DNA from: Bacillota bacterium
GTDB taxonomy: Bacteria > Bacillota > Clostridia > Christensenellales > Aristaeellaceae
DNA length: 28,756 nucleotides
Reading direction: 5' to 3'
Assembly (NCBI GenBank): GCA_023411175.1
Contig: JAEYPB010000097.1
Coordinates: 1 to 28,756 of the forward strand
A program made the translations under genes and the position numbers. Under the pieces are notes generated by a model. That model was not told where the DNA came from and did not search any database. It worked only from the letters and a program-made list of their open reading frames with translations. This document shows positions 10,246 through 18,270 of the stretch, piece by piece; within the stretch, counting starts at the first letter, position 1, and the number at the start of each line of letters is the position of its first letter.

Positions 10246-11217
10246 TTATATGCCGCGCTGGGTTTTTAGCCAGCGGACGAATTGTTCAATACCTTTTTCA
10301 AAGGGGGTGGAAGGGTTATAGCCCAGCACCGCCCTGGCGCGGGAGACGTCCGCCCAGGTGCGCTCCACATCGCCGGGCTGCGGGGGCAGGCGATGGATTT
10401 CGGCTTTTACGCCCAGCGCGCGCTCTAGGGCTTCGATCATCTCCGCCAGCGAGACGGTGTGGTTTTCGCCCAGGTTGAACACGCTGTAGCGCCCCGGTTC
10501 CTCTGTCCAGTCCAGCGCGCGGACGACGCCGTCCACGATGTCTTCGATGTAGGTGTAGTCCCGGCGGGTGGTGCCGTCGCCGTAGACCGGAATGGGCTTT
10601 CCCTGCAGCATCAGGTCCGCAAACTTCGTGATGGCCAGATCCGGGCGCTGCCGGGGGCCGTAGACGGTGAAGAAGCGCAGGCACGCGCAGGAGAGGCCGT
10701 TTAGGTGGTGCCAAGTGTGCACCGTCAGTTCCCCCGCCTTCTTGGTGGCGGCGTAGGGCGATATGGGGCAGTCCACCGGGTCGTCTTCGGAGAAGGGAAC
10801 CTTTTCATTGTTCCCATAAACCGACGAGGACGACGCGAAAACCAGCCGCCGGACGCCGTGGGCCGTCATCGCGGAGAGCAGGCGCACCGTGCCCATCAGG
10901 TTTACATCAAAGTACTCCTCCGGGCGCTCAATGGAAGGGCGAACCCCGGCGCAGGCGGCCAGATGGACGACGGCGTCGGGCTTGAAGGTAGCAAAGGCCA
11001 TGTCGAGCGCCTCGCCATCCCGGATGTCGGCCTCGCAGAGCGCGAAGGCGCCGTCCGGGTGTGCGCGGTAGACCGCCTTGACATTTTGACGCTTCACGCA
11101 GGGGTCGTAGAAGTCGCTGAAGCTGTCCAGCGCCAGCACCCGATCCCCTCGTTCGAGCAGCTTTTCCGAGACGTGCGAGCCGATAAAACCCGCACCGCCG
11201 GTGACCAGTACCCGCAT
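10246..11217 (-). CDS. NAD-dependent sugar-nucleotide epimerase, UDP-glucuronate 4-epimerase-like
   Basis: A 323-residue extended short-chain dehydrogenase. It opens with MRVLVTGGAGFIGSH (the NAD-binding GxxGxxG) and has the catalytic SSSSVYG and YAATKK (YxxxK) motifs. The GNNEKVPFSEDDPVDCPISPY region and RFFTVYGPRQRPDLAI resemble UDP-glucuronate 4-epimerases, which make UDP-galacturonate for surface polysaccharides. The substrate is inferred. The ATG at 11217 is chosen because AAAGGGGG lies 6 bases upstream; the frame runs on to a TTG at 11238 that contains this site. It is the first gene of an operon continuing into uvrA, with its own promoter. No other polysaccharide genes are adjacent. 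Confidence 0.88.
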   Translation of the reverse strand: MRVLVTGGAGFIGSHVSEKLLERGDRVLALDSFSDFYDPCVKRQNVKAVYRAHPDGAFALCEADIRDGEALDMAFATFKPDAVVHLAACAGVRPSIERPEEYFDVNLMGTVRLLSAMTAHGVRRLVFASSSSVYGNNEKVPFSEDDPVDCPISPYAATKKAGELTVHTWHHLNGLSCACLRFFTVYGPRQRPDLAITKFADLMLQGKPIPVYGDGTTRRDYTYIEDIVDGVVRALDWTEEPGRYSVFNLGENHTVSLAEMIEALERALGVKAEIHRLPPQPGDVERTWADVSRARAVLGYNPSTPFEKGIEQFVRWLKTQRGI

Positions 11218-11246
11218 GGTTATCCCCCTTTCGAACAAGCCATGCC

Positions 11247-11275
11247 ATTATAGCATACCTCAAAAGTGTGGTAAA
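11247..11275 (-). promoter_or_regulatory. Promoter of the epimerase-uvrA-bioY operon
   Basis: On the minus strand, TTTACC (11275-11270), a 17-base gap and a perfect TATAAT (11252-11247), 29 bases before the chosen start codon. Confidence 0.8.
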
Positions 11276-11315
11276 GCGCGCAAGACCGAACATATGTTTA
11301 GTCCCTTGCGCGTTT
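11273..11315. repeat. Imperfect inverted repeat between divergent promoters
   Basis: AAAGCGCGCAAG (11273-11284) faces CTTGCGCGTTT (11305-11315), with partly complementary sequence in between centred on CATATG (11291-11296). It abuts the -35 box of the epimerase promoter and lies 60 bases upstream of the fucI promoter. It could be a regulator site or a hairpin. Confidence 0.5.
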
Positions 11316-11374
11316 TCTGTTAAGAGCGCGCGTGGGAAGCTGGATTTTCACACGTTTTAAATAAAATAGTTCGA

Positions 11375-11403
11375 TTGCGAAATCCGCCGGCATGCGCTAT
11401 AAT
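11375..11403 (+). promoter_or_regulatory. Promoter of fucI
   Basis: TTGCGA (11375-11380), a 17-base gap and a perfect TATAAT (11398-11403), 52 bases before the ATG. Confidence 0.8.
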
Positions 11404-11455
11404 GGAAGTCGGTGAATTTTAACGCGCAACTGCGCGCTTCCAGGAGGTAAAGACT

Positions 11456-13282
11456 ATGGCAAATCCCAGCGCATTCCCGATGAACAAACCGGTCAACCGC
11501 TACGTTGGCGCGCTGCCCAAGATCGGCATCCGCCCCTGCATCGACGGCCGTCGCCGCGGCGTGCGCGAAAGCCTGGAGGATCAGACCATGACCCTCGCCA
11601 AGGCCGCCGCCGATTTTCTGACGAAGAACCTGCGCCACCCTTGCGGGATGCCGGTGGAGTGCGTGATCGCGGACACCACGATCGGCCGCGTCGCAGAAGC
11701 TGCCGCCTGCGCGGACAAGTTCGCCCGTGAAAACGTGGGCGTGTCTATCACCGTTACGCCCTGCTGGTGCTACGGCTCCGAGACCATGGACATGGACCCG
11801 CTGACCCCCAAGGCGATCTGGGGCTTCAACGGCACCGAGCGCCCCGGCGCGGTGTACCTGGCGGCGGTGCTGGCGGCCCACAGTCAGAAGGGCGTGCCGG
11901 CGTTCGGCATCTACGGCCACGACGTCATGGACGGCAAGGATTCCGATAAGATCCCCGCCGACGTGGGCGAGAAGCTGCTCCGCTTCGCCCGGGCCGGCCT
12001 TGCGATGGCCACGATGCGCGGAAAGAGCTACCTTTCGATGGGCGGCACCTCGATGGGCATCGCCGGTTCCATCGTGAACCCGGAACTGCTTGAAAAGTGG
12101 CTGGGCATGCGCAGCGAATCCGTGGACTCGTCCGAGTTCATCCGCCGCTGGGAAGAGGGCATTTACGACCCGGTTGAGTTCGAAAAGGCGAAGGCCTGGG
12201 TCAAGGAAAACGTCACGCTGGGCTGGGACAAGAACCCTGCGGCCGAGCAGCACACCCCCGATTACAAGGAGTGGGCGCTCGATACGAACATCAAGATGAC
12301 CATGATCGCCCGCGACATGATGACCGGCAACCCGCGGCTTGCGGAGCTGGGCTTCGAGGAAGAGGCCGTCGGCCACAACGCGATCCTGTCCGGCTTCCAG
12401 GGCCAGCGCCAGTGGAACGACCACTTCCCCAACGGCGACTTCCTGGAGTCCATCCTCTCCTCCAGCTTTGACTGGAACGGCATCCGCGAGCCGCTGCCGG
12501 TGGCCACCGAAAACGACCACCTGAACGGCCTTGCGATGCTGTTCGGCAAGCTCGTGTCCTGCACCGCGTCCGCCTTCGCCGACGTGCGCACCTACTGGAG
12601 CCCCGAGGCCATCGAGCGCGTCACCGGCTGGAAGCCGGAGGGCGAAGCCAAGGACGGCGTCATCCACCTGATCAACTCCGGCGCCGTTTGCCTCGACGCC
12701 TGCGGCGAATGCAAGGACGCGGAGGGCAAGCCCGCGATGAAGCCCTGGTGGGAGATCACGCCCGAGGAAGCGGCGGCCTGCCTCGACGCCACCCAGTACT
12801 GCTACGCCGACCTGGGCTACTTCCGCGGCGGCGGATACTCCAGCCACCTGGTGACCAAGGGCGGCATGCCTGTGACCATGATGCGGCTGAACCTCGTGGA
12901 CGGGCTAGGCCCGGTCATGCAGCTGGCCGAGGGCTGGTCTGTGGAATTGCCCGAGCATGTTCACAAGACGCTGGACGAGCGCACCGACCCCACCTGGCCC
13001 ACCACCTGGTTCGCGCCGAGGCTGACCGGCACGGACGCCTTCACCGACGTCTACTCGGTCATGAACAACTGGGGCGCCAACCACGGCTCCTTCAACTACG
13101 GCCACATTGGCGCGGACATCCTCACGCTGTGCGCAATGCTGCGCATCCCGGTGTCCATGCACAACGTGTCGGACGACAAGATCTTCCGGCCCAGCGCCTG
13201 GAACGCCTTCGGCACCAAGGACCGCGAGGGCGCCGACTACCGCGCCTGCCAGAACTTTGGGCCGGTCTACGGGCGGAAGTAA
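11456..13282 (+). CDS. fucI: L-fucose isomerase
   Basis: FucI converts L-fucose to L-fuculose, the first step of fucose breakdown; relatives also accept D-arabinose. The 608-residue length is slightly above the usual 590 or so. Long family blocks are intact: LPKIGIRPCIDGRRRGVRESLE, VTPCWCYGSETMDMDP, AIWGFNGTERPGAVYLAAVLAAHSQKG, GFQGQRQWNDHFPNGD, FDWNG.RE and ATEND.LNG, FRGGGYSSHLVT, and NNWGANHG near the C-terminus, which include the expected Mn-binding acidic and histidine residues. AGGAGGT lies 7 bases before the ATG. It stands alone between its own promoter and three hairpins. No fuculokinase, aldolase, transporter or fucosidase is adjacent, so the rest of the pathway must lie elsewhere. 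Confidence 0.97.
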   Translation: MANPSAFPMNKPVNRYVGALPKIGIRPCIDGRRRGVRESLEDQTMTLAKAAADFLTKNLRHPCGMPVECVIADTTIGRVAEAAACADKFARENVGVSITVTPCWCYGSETMDMDPLTPKAIWGFNGTERPGAVYLAAVLAAHSQKGVPAFGIYGHDVMDGKDSDKIPADVGEKLLRFARAGLAMATMRGKSYLSMGGTSMGIAGSIVNPELLEKWLGMRSESVDSSEFIRRWEEGIYDPVEFEKAKAWVKENVTLGWDKNPAAEQHTPDYKEWALDTNIKMTMIARDMMTGNPRLAELGFEEEAVGHNAILSGFQGQRQWNDHFPNGDFLESILSSSFDWNGIREPLPVATENDHLNGLAMLFGKLVSCTASAFADVRTYWSPEAIERVTGWKPEGEAKDGVIHLINSGAVCLDACGECKDAEGKPAMKPWWEITPEEAAACLDATQYCYADLGYFRGGGYSSHLVTKGGMPVTMMRLNLVDGLGPVMQLAEGWSVELPEHVHKTLDERTDPTWPTTWFAPRLTGTDAFTDVYSVMNNWGANHGSFNYGHIGADILTLCAMLRIPVSMHNVSDDKIFRPSAWNAFGTKDREGADYRACQNFGPVYGRK

Positions 13283-13297
13283 TCCGTATAACGTATT

Positions 13298-13328
13298 CGC
13301 ACCACCGCGCCTGGCGCGCGGTGGTGCG
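13298..13328 (+). terminator. Strong hairpin just after fucI, without a T run
   Basis: A perfect 13-bp stem: CGCACCACCGCGC (13298-13310) with GCGCGGTGGTGCG (13316-13328) around a CTGGC loop. No T run follows, so it may protect the mRNA end or cause pausing and not terminate by itself. Confidence 0.55.
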
Positions 13329-13336
13329 GGATTGTC

Positions 13337-13362
13337 AAAACTCCCATAGCGGGAGTTTTTTT
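13337..13362. terminator. Intrinsic terminator of fucI, possibly bidirectional
   Basis: AAAACTCCC (13337-13345) pairs with GGGAGTTTT (13351-13359), followed by further T to 13362. On the minus strand the same stem ends in TTTTG, so it could also serve the DUF1905 gene. Confidence 0.8.
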
Positions 13363-13371
13363 GACGGTCTG

Positions 13372-13404
13372 AGCGGTCGGCGAGGGGACCGCTTTTTATT
13401 TTTT
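13372..13404 (+). terminator. Second intrinsic terminator downstream of fucI
   Basis: AGCGGTC (13372-13378) pairs with GACCGCT (13387-13393), followed by TTTTATTTTTT to 13404. Confidence 0.75.
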
Positions 13405-13438
13405 GGCGGCGTTCGACTGGGATGAAGGGCAAGCGATA

Positions 13439-13708
13439 CTACCCGCGCGCTGCCAGCGTGACATGCACGACATCGCCGGGCTGCTTATTAATCTTTAAGC
13501 GGATGGCCTTGCGGACGCCGATGATGTGGCAGGGCGTGCCCATGCGGACGAGCTGTCCATCGTAGGGCTCGCCGTCAAAGGTCGCGCGGACCGGCACCCG
13601 CCTCACGCCGAACGTCGCCTTCACGTCGAAGGGGATTTCGACATATGCGCCGTCCAGATCTGGAACCTTCCGGATAACGGCGTCAAATTCGTAGATTTTT
13701 GGCTTCAT
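13439..13708 (-). CDS. DUF1905 domain protein
   Basis: An 89-residue protein matching the DUF1905 domain, a small beta-barrel-like module also found in front of YdeI/OmpD-associated domains. The core is YEFDAVIRKVPDLDGAYVEIPFDV, then RVPVRATFDGEPYDGQLVRMG and the closing GDVVHVTL. Here the domain stands alone with no YdeI part. The ATG at 13708 is taken because it matches the domain start; the site before it (AAGAAAG) is weak. It lies 79 bases after the DMT transporter on the same strand and is probably the last gene of the long minus-strand run. Function is unknown. Confidence 0.85.
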   Translation of the reverse strand: MKPKIYEFDAVIRKVPDLDGAYVEIPFDVKATFGVRRVPVRATFDGEPYDGQLVRMGTPCHIIGVRKAIRLKINKQPGDVVHVTLAARG

Positions 13709-13787
13709 GATGCTTTCTTCCGTTCTTCGATCCGATACGGCCTCTCTTTTGCATGCGCGATTTCTGGGGAATTCGTGGCATGGCGTT

Positions 13788-14849
13788 TTATGCGTCGGAC
13801 GGGTGTGAATGGGCATGGTGGATGTCCGGGGCGTGCCCGTGGGCATGCGTCAGCCGCTCATGTTCATGAGGGTGGCTGTGCTCGCCGGAAACAGGATGGC
13901 TGTGTTCGTGGGTGTGGTGGCCATCGCCGTGGTGGTGCCGGTGCTCATGGGTGACGGCTTCGTGGATGTGCCGGTGGTTATGGCGCTCGGAGACCGCGAA
14001 ATACGCACCTGCGAGCATCACGGAAACCGCCGCGAGGAACGATGCGCTGAAGTGCTGGCCGAAGAGCATCACGGAGAACAGCACCCCTACGAAGGGGGCG
14101 GCCGCGTAATAGGCGCTGGTTCGCGCGGCGCCCAGTTCCCGCTGCGCCACCACGTAGAAATAGATGCTCAGGCCGTAGGATACGAAGCCCAGCGCCAGCA
14201 CCGCCAGCACATGGGGAAGCTTTGCGCCGGCCTGCCCCGACAAAAGTGCGATCGCCATCGAGATCGCGCCGGAGCCAAGCCCTTTGATCACGACGATCTC
14301 TACGGGGTCCTTGGAGGACAGCATGCGCGTTAAGTTGTTCTCAAAGCCCCAGGCGACACAGGCGAGAAGAATGAAGCCGGAGCCAGACGAGAACGAAAGG
14401 CCGTCCGCCCCTTCGAAGGACAGAATCAAGCCGGATAGCGTGATCAGGCCGATGGCGATCCACAACCGCCGCCCCACGTGCTCGTGAAAAACGAGGAGCG
14501 CGATCAGCGATGTGGCCACGATTTCAAAGTTGTTCAGAAGGGAGGCGTTAGCGGATGCGGTTTTACCGAGGCCGATCAAAAGAAGGATGGGCGCCGCTAC
14601 GTCGAGGAGGATCATCCCGGCGACATAGGGCAGTTCCCTTTTTGTGATCCCGGCCTCGCGCCGAACGCCTTTCCCGGCGGCTTGCGCCATGCGGATGGCG
14701 AACATGCCAAACCCCGCCCCCAAATAAAGAAGCGAGGCCATGAGAGGAGCGGAGAGTTCTGAAAGCAGCAGCTTCGACAGCGGCGCGTTCAGGCCGAAGA
14801 GCACCGCCGCCAGGAGCGCCATCAGAACCCCGTGCGTATTCTCGTGCAT
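13788..14849 (-). CDS. DMT (EamA) family transporter with histidine-rich C-terminal tail
   Basis: A 353-residue membrane protein with two EamA repeats. The first starts at MALLAAVLFGLNAPLSKLLLSELSAPLMASLLYLGAG, and the second is marked by ACVAWGFENNLTRMLSSKDP. Ten membrane helices fit up to about residue 286. The last 67 residues form a hydrophilic tail with 25 histidines, largely as HxH pairs with Glu, Asp and Pro between them. Such a tail suggests binding of zinc, nickel or cobalt, and the transporter may move a metal or a metal-linked solute. That is inference, since most EamA proteins carry organic metabolites. GGAGG lies 5 bases before the ATG. It follows hflX by 56 bases. Confidence 0.88.
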   Translation of the reverse strand: MHENTHGVLMALLAAVLFGLNAPLSKLLLSELSAPLMASLLYLGAGFGMFAIRMAQAAGKGVRREAGITKRELPYVAGMILLDVAAPILLLIGLGKTASANASLLNNFEIVATSLIALLVFHEHVGRRLWIAIGLITLSGLILSFEGADGLSFSSGSGFILLACVAWGFENNLTRMLSSKDPVEIVVIKGLGSGAISMAIALLSGQAGAKLPHVLAVLALGFVSYGLSIYFYVVAQRELGAARTSAYYAAAPFVGVLFSVMLFGQHFSASFLAAVSVMLAGAYFAVSERHNHRHIHEAVTHEHRHHHGDGHHTHEHSHPVSGEHSHPHEHERLTHAHGHAPDIHHAHSHPSDA

Positions 14850-14905
14850 AAATGCCTCCGAAGGGTTCGCTACGCCTCGTGTGTCCGGTACGTCAAACGC
14901 CTTCT

Positions 14906-16657
14906 TTATTTCATCAGCTTCAGCGCCCGCTGGTGCAGCGCGCCGTCCAGCATGGCCACGACGCGGGTGCCCTCGGCGAGGTATTCCTCTTCCAGGACCT
15001 GTCCTTCCCTGTGCAGAAGGCTCAGCGCCGCACCCCTGTCATAGGGGATGACCAGTTCCACCCGGGCGCGCATCTTCTGCACGCGCTTTGCGATTTCGGC
15101 AACCAGCCTATTGAGCCCCGCGCCGGTGGCGGCGGAGATGACGATGGCGTCCGGCGGTTCGATCTCGCCGATGTCGGCGGCCACGTCGGCCTTGTTGAGG
15201 GCCTCGATCATCGGCTTATCGCCCGCGCCGAGGGTGGCGAGCACGTCCAATACCGTCTGGCGCTGCTCTGTATACTGGGGGGACGAAAGGTCGCTGACGA
15301 CCACCAGAAGGTCTGCGTAGAGGGCCTCCTCCAGCGTGGAGTGGAAGGCGTCCACCAGCTGGTGGGGGAGCTTGCGGATAAAGCCGACGGTGTCGACCAC
15401 GAGGCATTCGCCGCCCTCCGGCAGCGGGAGCTTGCGCATGACGGGGTCGAGGGTTGCGAAGAGCTTGTCCTCCACCAGCACGTCCGCGCCGGAAAGGGCG
15501 TTTAGCAGCGTGGATTTTCCCGCGTTGGTGTAGCCAACCAGTGCAACCACCGTCTGCTCGGTCTTTTTGCGGCGGGCCCTGCGGGCATCCCGCTGGCGGG
15601 ACAGCTCGCGAAGCTCCGCGGTCAGGTCGTCAATTCGCCTTCTGATGCGGCGGCGGTCCACTTCCAATTGCGTCTCGCCGGGGCCGCGGGTGCCGATGCC
15701 GCCGCCGAGGCGCGACAGCACCGTGCCGAGGCCGGTCAGCCGCGGCAGGCGGTATTTCAGCTGTGCCAGCTCCACCTGAAGCTTGCCCTCCCGGCTCTCC
15801 GCCCGGCGGGCGAAGATGTCCAGAATCAGCGCGGTTCGGTCGACGACGCGCACGCCCAGCGCTTCCTCCAGGTTGCGCTGCTGCGCGCCGGAGAGCTCGT
15901 CGTCCACGATGGCCAGGTCGATCTCCAGCGCCTGGCACTCCAGCGCCAGCGATTCCGCCTTGCCGCTGCCGATGTAGGTGGCGGGGTCGGGCTTGCGCTT
16001 TTGCAGCGTCCGCGCGACGACGATCGCCCCCGCCGTGGAGGCAAGCGCCGCCAATTCATCCAGCGAGGTTTCGCTCTCGGTGGAGACGATGAGCGCCTTT
16101 TCGGCCTCCTCCACCTGATCCAGATCGCGTATGGCCTTCTCCACCCGGCGCTCGGCCAGGTCGATCTCGTGCATCCAAAGCGTCTGGGGAATGCGGCCGG
16201 GTTTCACCGGCCCGAAGGATACGATGGACAGCTTGCCGTACTCCGCCTCGCCCAGAAACGCCGCGGAAATGCCGGTGGCGAGGCCGCCCGCGACGCCCAC
16301 GGCGCACATGGCGTCAAAGCGCAATAGGCGCAGCGCCTGCTCGTCCACATCGGACAGCCGGGCGTCTCCGCCGGGATGGGTATGGATACAGCGAATGCCG
16401 GAGAGCCGTTCGGTGTTTCTCCGAAGGTGGCGCTCCGGCAGGCCGACGCTGGCGATGGAGCCGACCGCGATTTCGAGAATCGAACCCTCCCGGGTCATAT
16501 AGACCATCAGCTCGCGGCTGAGCGCCATCGTGTGGCGCACGAGCAGCTGAAGGAGCCGGTCGGGGAGGAATTGGTCGCGCTCGAACTCCATCTCATAGAG
16601 CCGTTCAAGATCGGCGAGCACCGATTCGCGGATGCCCGTCACATTGCCGTGGATCAT
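14906..16657 (-). CDS. hflX: GTPase HflX with N-terminal JAMM-like extension
   Basis: HflX is a ribosome-binding GTPase that splits stalled 70S ribosomes. At 583 residues it is longer than the roughly 430-residue E. coli form because of about 180 extra N-terminal residues. The HflX part shows the N-domain (residues 198-300, with TLQKRKPDPATYIGSGKAE), the RLGGGIGTRGPGETQLE linker and helical arms (318-365), and G motifs GYTNAGKS (375-382), DTVGF (422-426) and NKAD (488-491). The extension carries Glu49 and HTHP-x6-S-x2-D (His92, His94, Ser102, Asp105), the layout of a JAMM/RadC metalloprotease site. AAAGGAG lies 7 bases before the ATG. It follows nifU by 26 bases. The HflX call is secure; JAMM activity is inferred. 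Confidence 0.96.
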   Translation of the reverse strand: MIHGNVTGIRESVLADLERLYEMEFERDQFLPDRLLQLLVRHTMALSRELMVYMTREGSILEIAVGSIASVGLPERHLRRNTERLSGIRCIHTHPGGDARLSDVDEQALRLLRFDAMCAVGVAGGLATGISAAFLGEAEYGKLSIVSFGPVKPGRIPQTLWMHEIDLAERRVEKAIRDLDQVEEAEKALIVSTESETSLDELAALASTAGAIVVARTLQKRKPDPATYIGSGKAESLALECQALEIDLAIVDDELSGAQQRNLEEALGVRVVDRTALILDIFARRAESREGKLQVELAQLKYRLPRLTGLGTVLSRLGGGIGTRGPGETQLEVDRRRIRRRIDDLTAELRELSRQRDARRARRKKTEQTVVALVGYTNAGKSTLLNALSGADVLVEDKLFATLDPVMRKLPLPEGGECLVVDTVGFIRKLPHQLVDAFHSTLEEALYADLLVVVSDLSSPQYTEQRQTVLDVLATLGAGDKPMIEALNKADVAADIGEIEPPDAIVISAATGAGLNRLVAEIAKRVQKMRARVELVIPYDRGAALSLLHREGQVLEEEYLAEGTRVVAMLDGALHQRALKLMK

Positions 16658-16683
16658 AGATGCACTCCTTTACGGGGCGCTGA

Positions 16684-17070
16684 TTATGCCGAAATTTCTC
16701 CTGCGTCCAGGCGGCGCTTGTAGTCGGTGATGGCTTCGTGGAGCGCCTCCTCCGCCAGAACGCTGCAGTGGAGCTTGACCTCGGGCAGGCCGCCCAGGCT
16801 GTCGGTCACCATCTTGTTGGTGATCTTGAGCGCCTCGTCGATGGTCTTGCCCTTGACGAGCTCGGTGGCCTTGCTGGACGTGGCGATGGCCGCGCCGCAG
16901 CCGAAGGTCTTGAACTTTACGTCGGTGATGACGCCGTTTTCGACCTTGATGTCCATCTTCATGATGTCGCCGCACTTCGCGTTGCCGACGGTACCGGAGC
17001 CGCTGGCGTCCTTGATTTCGCCTACGTTCCTAGGGTTGGTGAAGTGGTCCATGACTTCAGGGGTGTACAT
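16684..17070 (-). CDS. nifU: NifU/IscU-type Fe-S cluster assembly scaffold
   Basis: A 128-residue scaffold protein on which Fe-S clusters are built from sulfur delivered by the cysteine desulfurase next door. The three ligand cysteines are present: Cys33 in AKCGDIM (with the adjacent Asp35), Cys58 in FGCGAA and Cys102 in LHCSVLAEEAL. The N-terminus YTPEVMDHFTNPRNVGEI is typical. It has only the IscU-like N-domain and lacks the extra domains of diazotroph NifU. GGAGGG lies 7 bases before the ATG. It sits 36 bases after nifS in the Rrf2-controlled operon, so it is probably the housekeeping scaffold. No nitrogen-fixation role is implied. Confidence 0.95.
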   Translation of the reverse strand: MYTPEVMDHFTNPRNVGEIKDASGSGTVGNAKCGDIMKMDIKVENGVITDVKFKTFGCGAAIATSSKATELVKGKTIDEALKITNKMVTDSLGGLPEVKLHCSVLAEEALHEAITDYKRRLDAGEISA

Positions 17071-17106
17071 ATTCTTTCCCTCCGTTTGCCGGTCTATCTG
17101 TAAAAA

Positions 17107-18270
17107 TCAGGTGTTCACGAACAGCGGGGACATGCTGCGCAGGCGGTCTACGATCTTTTTGAGTTCGGAAATCACGTATTCGACTTCCTCCGGGGTGGTC
17201 TCCTCGCTCATCGAGAAGCGCAGCGAGCCGTGGGCGATCTCGTGGGGAAGGCCGATGGCCAGCAGCACGTGGCTGGGATCCAGCGAGCCCGACGTGCAGG
17301 CGGAGCCGGAAGAGGCCGCGATGCCCGCGATGTCAAGGCTGAGGAGCAGCGCCTCGCCCTCGATGTAGCGCACCGAAACGTTGACGTTGTTCGGCAGGCG
17401 CTTGGTGGCGTGGCCGTTCAGTCGCGTCTCGGGAATCGCGGACAGGATGCCTTCAATCATCCGGTCCCGAAGGGGGAGAAGGTAGGCCCTGCGCTCCTTG
17501 ATGGTGGACGCGGCCCGCTCAATCGCGACGCCCAGTCCCACGATGGAGGCGATGTTCTCGGTGCCGGGGCGCTGCTTGCGCTCCTGCGCGCCGCCCTGCA
17601 TCAGCGTACCGATGCGCACGCCCTTTTTGAGGTACAGCGCGCCGACGCCCTTGGGGGCGTGGAACTTGTGGCCGGAGAGGGACAGCATGTCCACGTCCAG
17701 CGCGTGCACGTCGATTTCGATGGCGCCGATGGCCTGTACCGCGTCGGTGTGGAACAGCGCGCCGTGGGCCTTCGCGATCCTCGCCAGTTTCTCAATCGGC
17801 TGAACGGTGCCGATCTCGTTGTTGGCCATCATGATCGAAACCAGCGTGGTGTCGGGCCGCATGGCCTTTTCAAGGTCATCGGGGTTTACGAGGCCGTATT
17901 CGTCTACCGGCAGGTAGGTGACTTCAAAGCCCTCGGCTTCCAACTGCATCATTGCGTGCAGCACCGCGTGATGTTCGATCGCGGAAGTAATCAGGTGCTT
18001 GCCCTTGGATTTCCGCGCATACGCGCCGCCGCGGATGGCCCAGTTGTCGGACTCCGTGCCGCAGCCGGTGAAGTAGATTTCTCGAGGCTCGGCGCCCAGC
18101 GCGATCGCGACCTGCTCGCGGGCATGGTCGAGCGCCCGGCGCGCGTCGCGGCCAAAGGAGTGGACGCTGGAAGGGTTTCCGTAAACCTCGGTCAGGTAAG
18201 GCAGCATCGCCTCGAGCACCGGCTTTGAAACGCGCGTGGTCGCCGCGTTGTCCATGTAAACCCTGTTCAT
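17107..18270 (-). CDS. nifS: Cysteine desulfurase, NifS/IscS type
   Basis: A 387-residue PLP enzyme that converts cysteine to alanine and passes the persulfide sulfur to the scaffold NifU. Visible sites are the opening VYMDNAATT, the cofactor-stacking His100 (AIEHHAV), the DAVQAIG stretch, the PLP lysine 202 in SLSGHKFHAPKG, the RPGTEN motif and the mobile-loop cysteine 325 in SSGSACTSGSLDPSHVL. The ATG at 18270 overlaps the Rrf2 stop by four bases (ATGA), and AAAGGGTG sits 6 bases upstream; the frame continues further but without family similarity. It is followed by nifU, so the trio is an isc-like operon. Confidence 0.97.
   Translation of the reverse strand: MNRVYMDNAATTRVSKPVLEAMLPYLTEVYGNPSSVHSFGRDARRALDHAREQVAIALGAEPREIYFTGCGTESDNWAIRGGAYARKSKGKHLITSAIEHHAVLHAMMQLEAEGFEVTYLPVDEYGLVNPDDLEKAMRPDTTLVSIMMANNEIGTVQPIEKLARIAKAHGALFHTDAVQAIGAIEIDVHALDVDMLSLSGHKFHAPKGVGALYLKKGVRIGTLMQGGAQERKQRPGTENIASIVGLGVAIERAASTIKERRAYLLPLRDRMIEGILSAIPETRLNGHATKRLPNNVNVSVRYIEGEALLLSLDIAGIAASSGSACTSGSLDPSHVLLAIGLPHEIAHGSLRFSMSEETTPEEVEYVISELKKIVDRLRSMSPLFVNT

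Noticed and set aside
11357..12847. A 496-codon minus-strand frame opposite fucI
   Set aside because: It is an antisense shadow: it covers the fucI promoter and has no similarity of its own.
16684..18270. Nitrogen-fixation role for nifU and nifS
   Set aside because: NifU is the short IscU-like form, the operon is Rrf2-controlled, and no nif structural genes are present.
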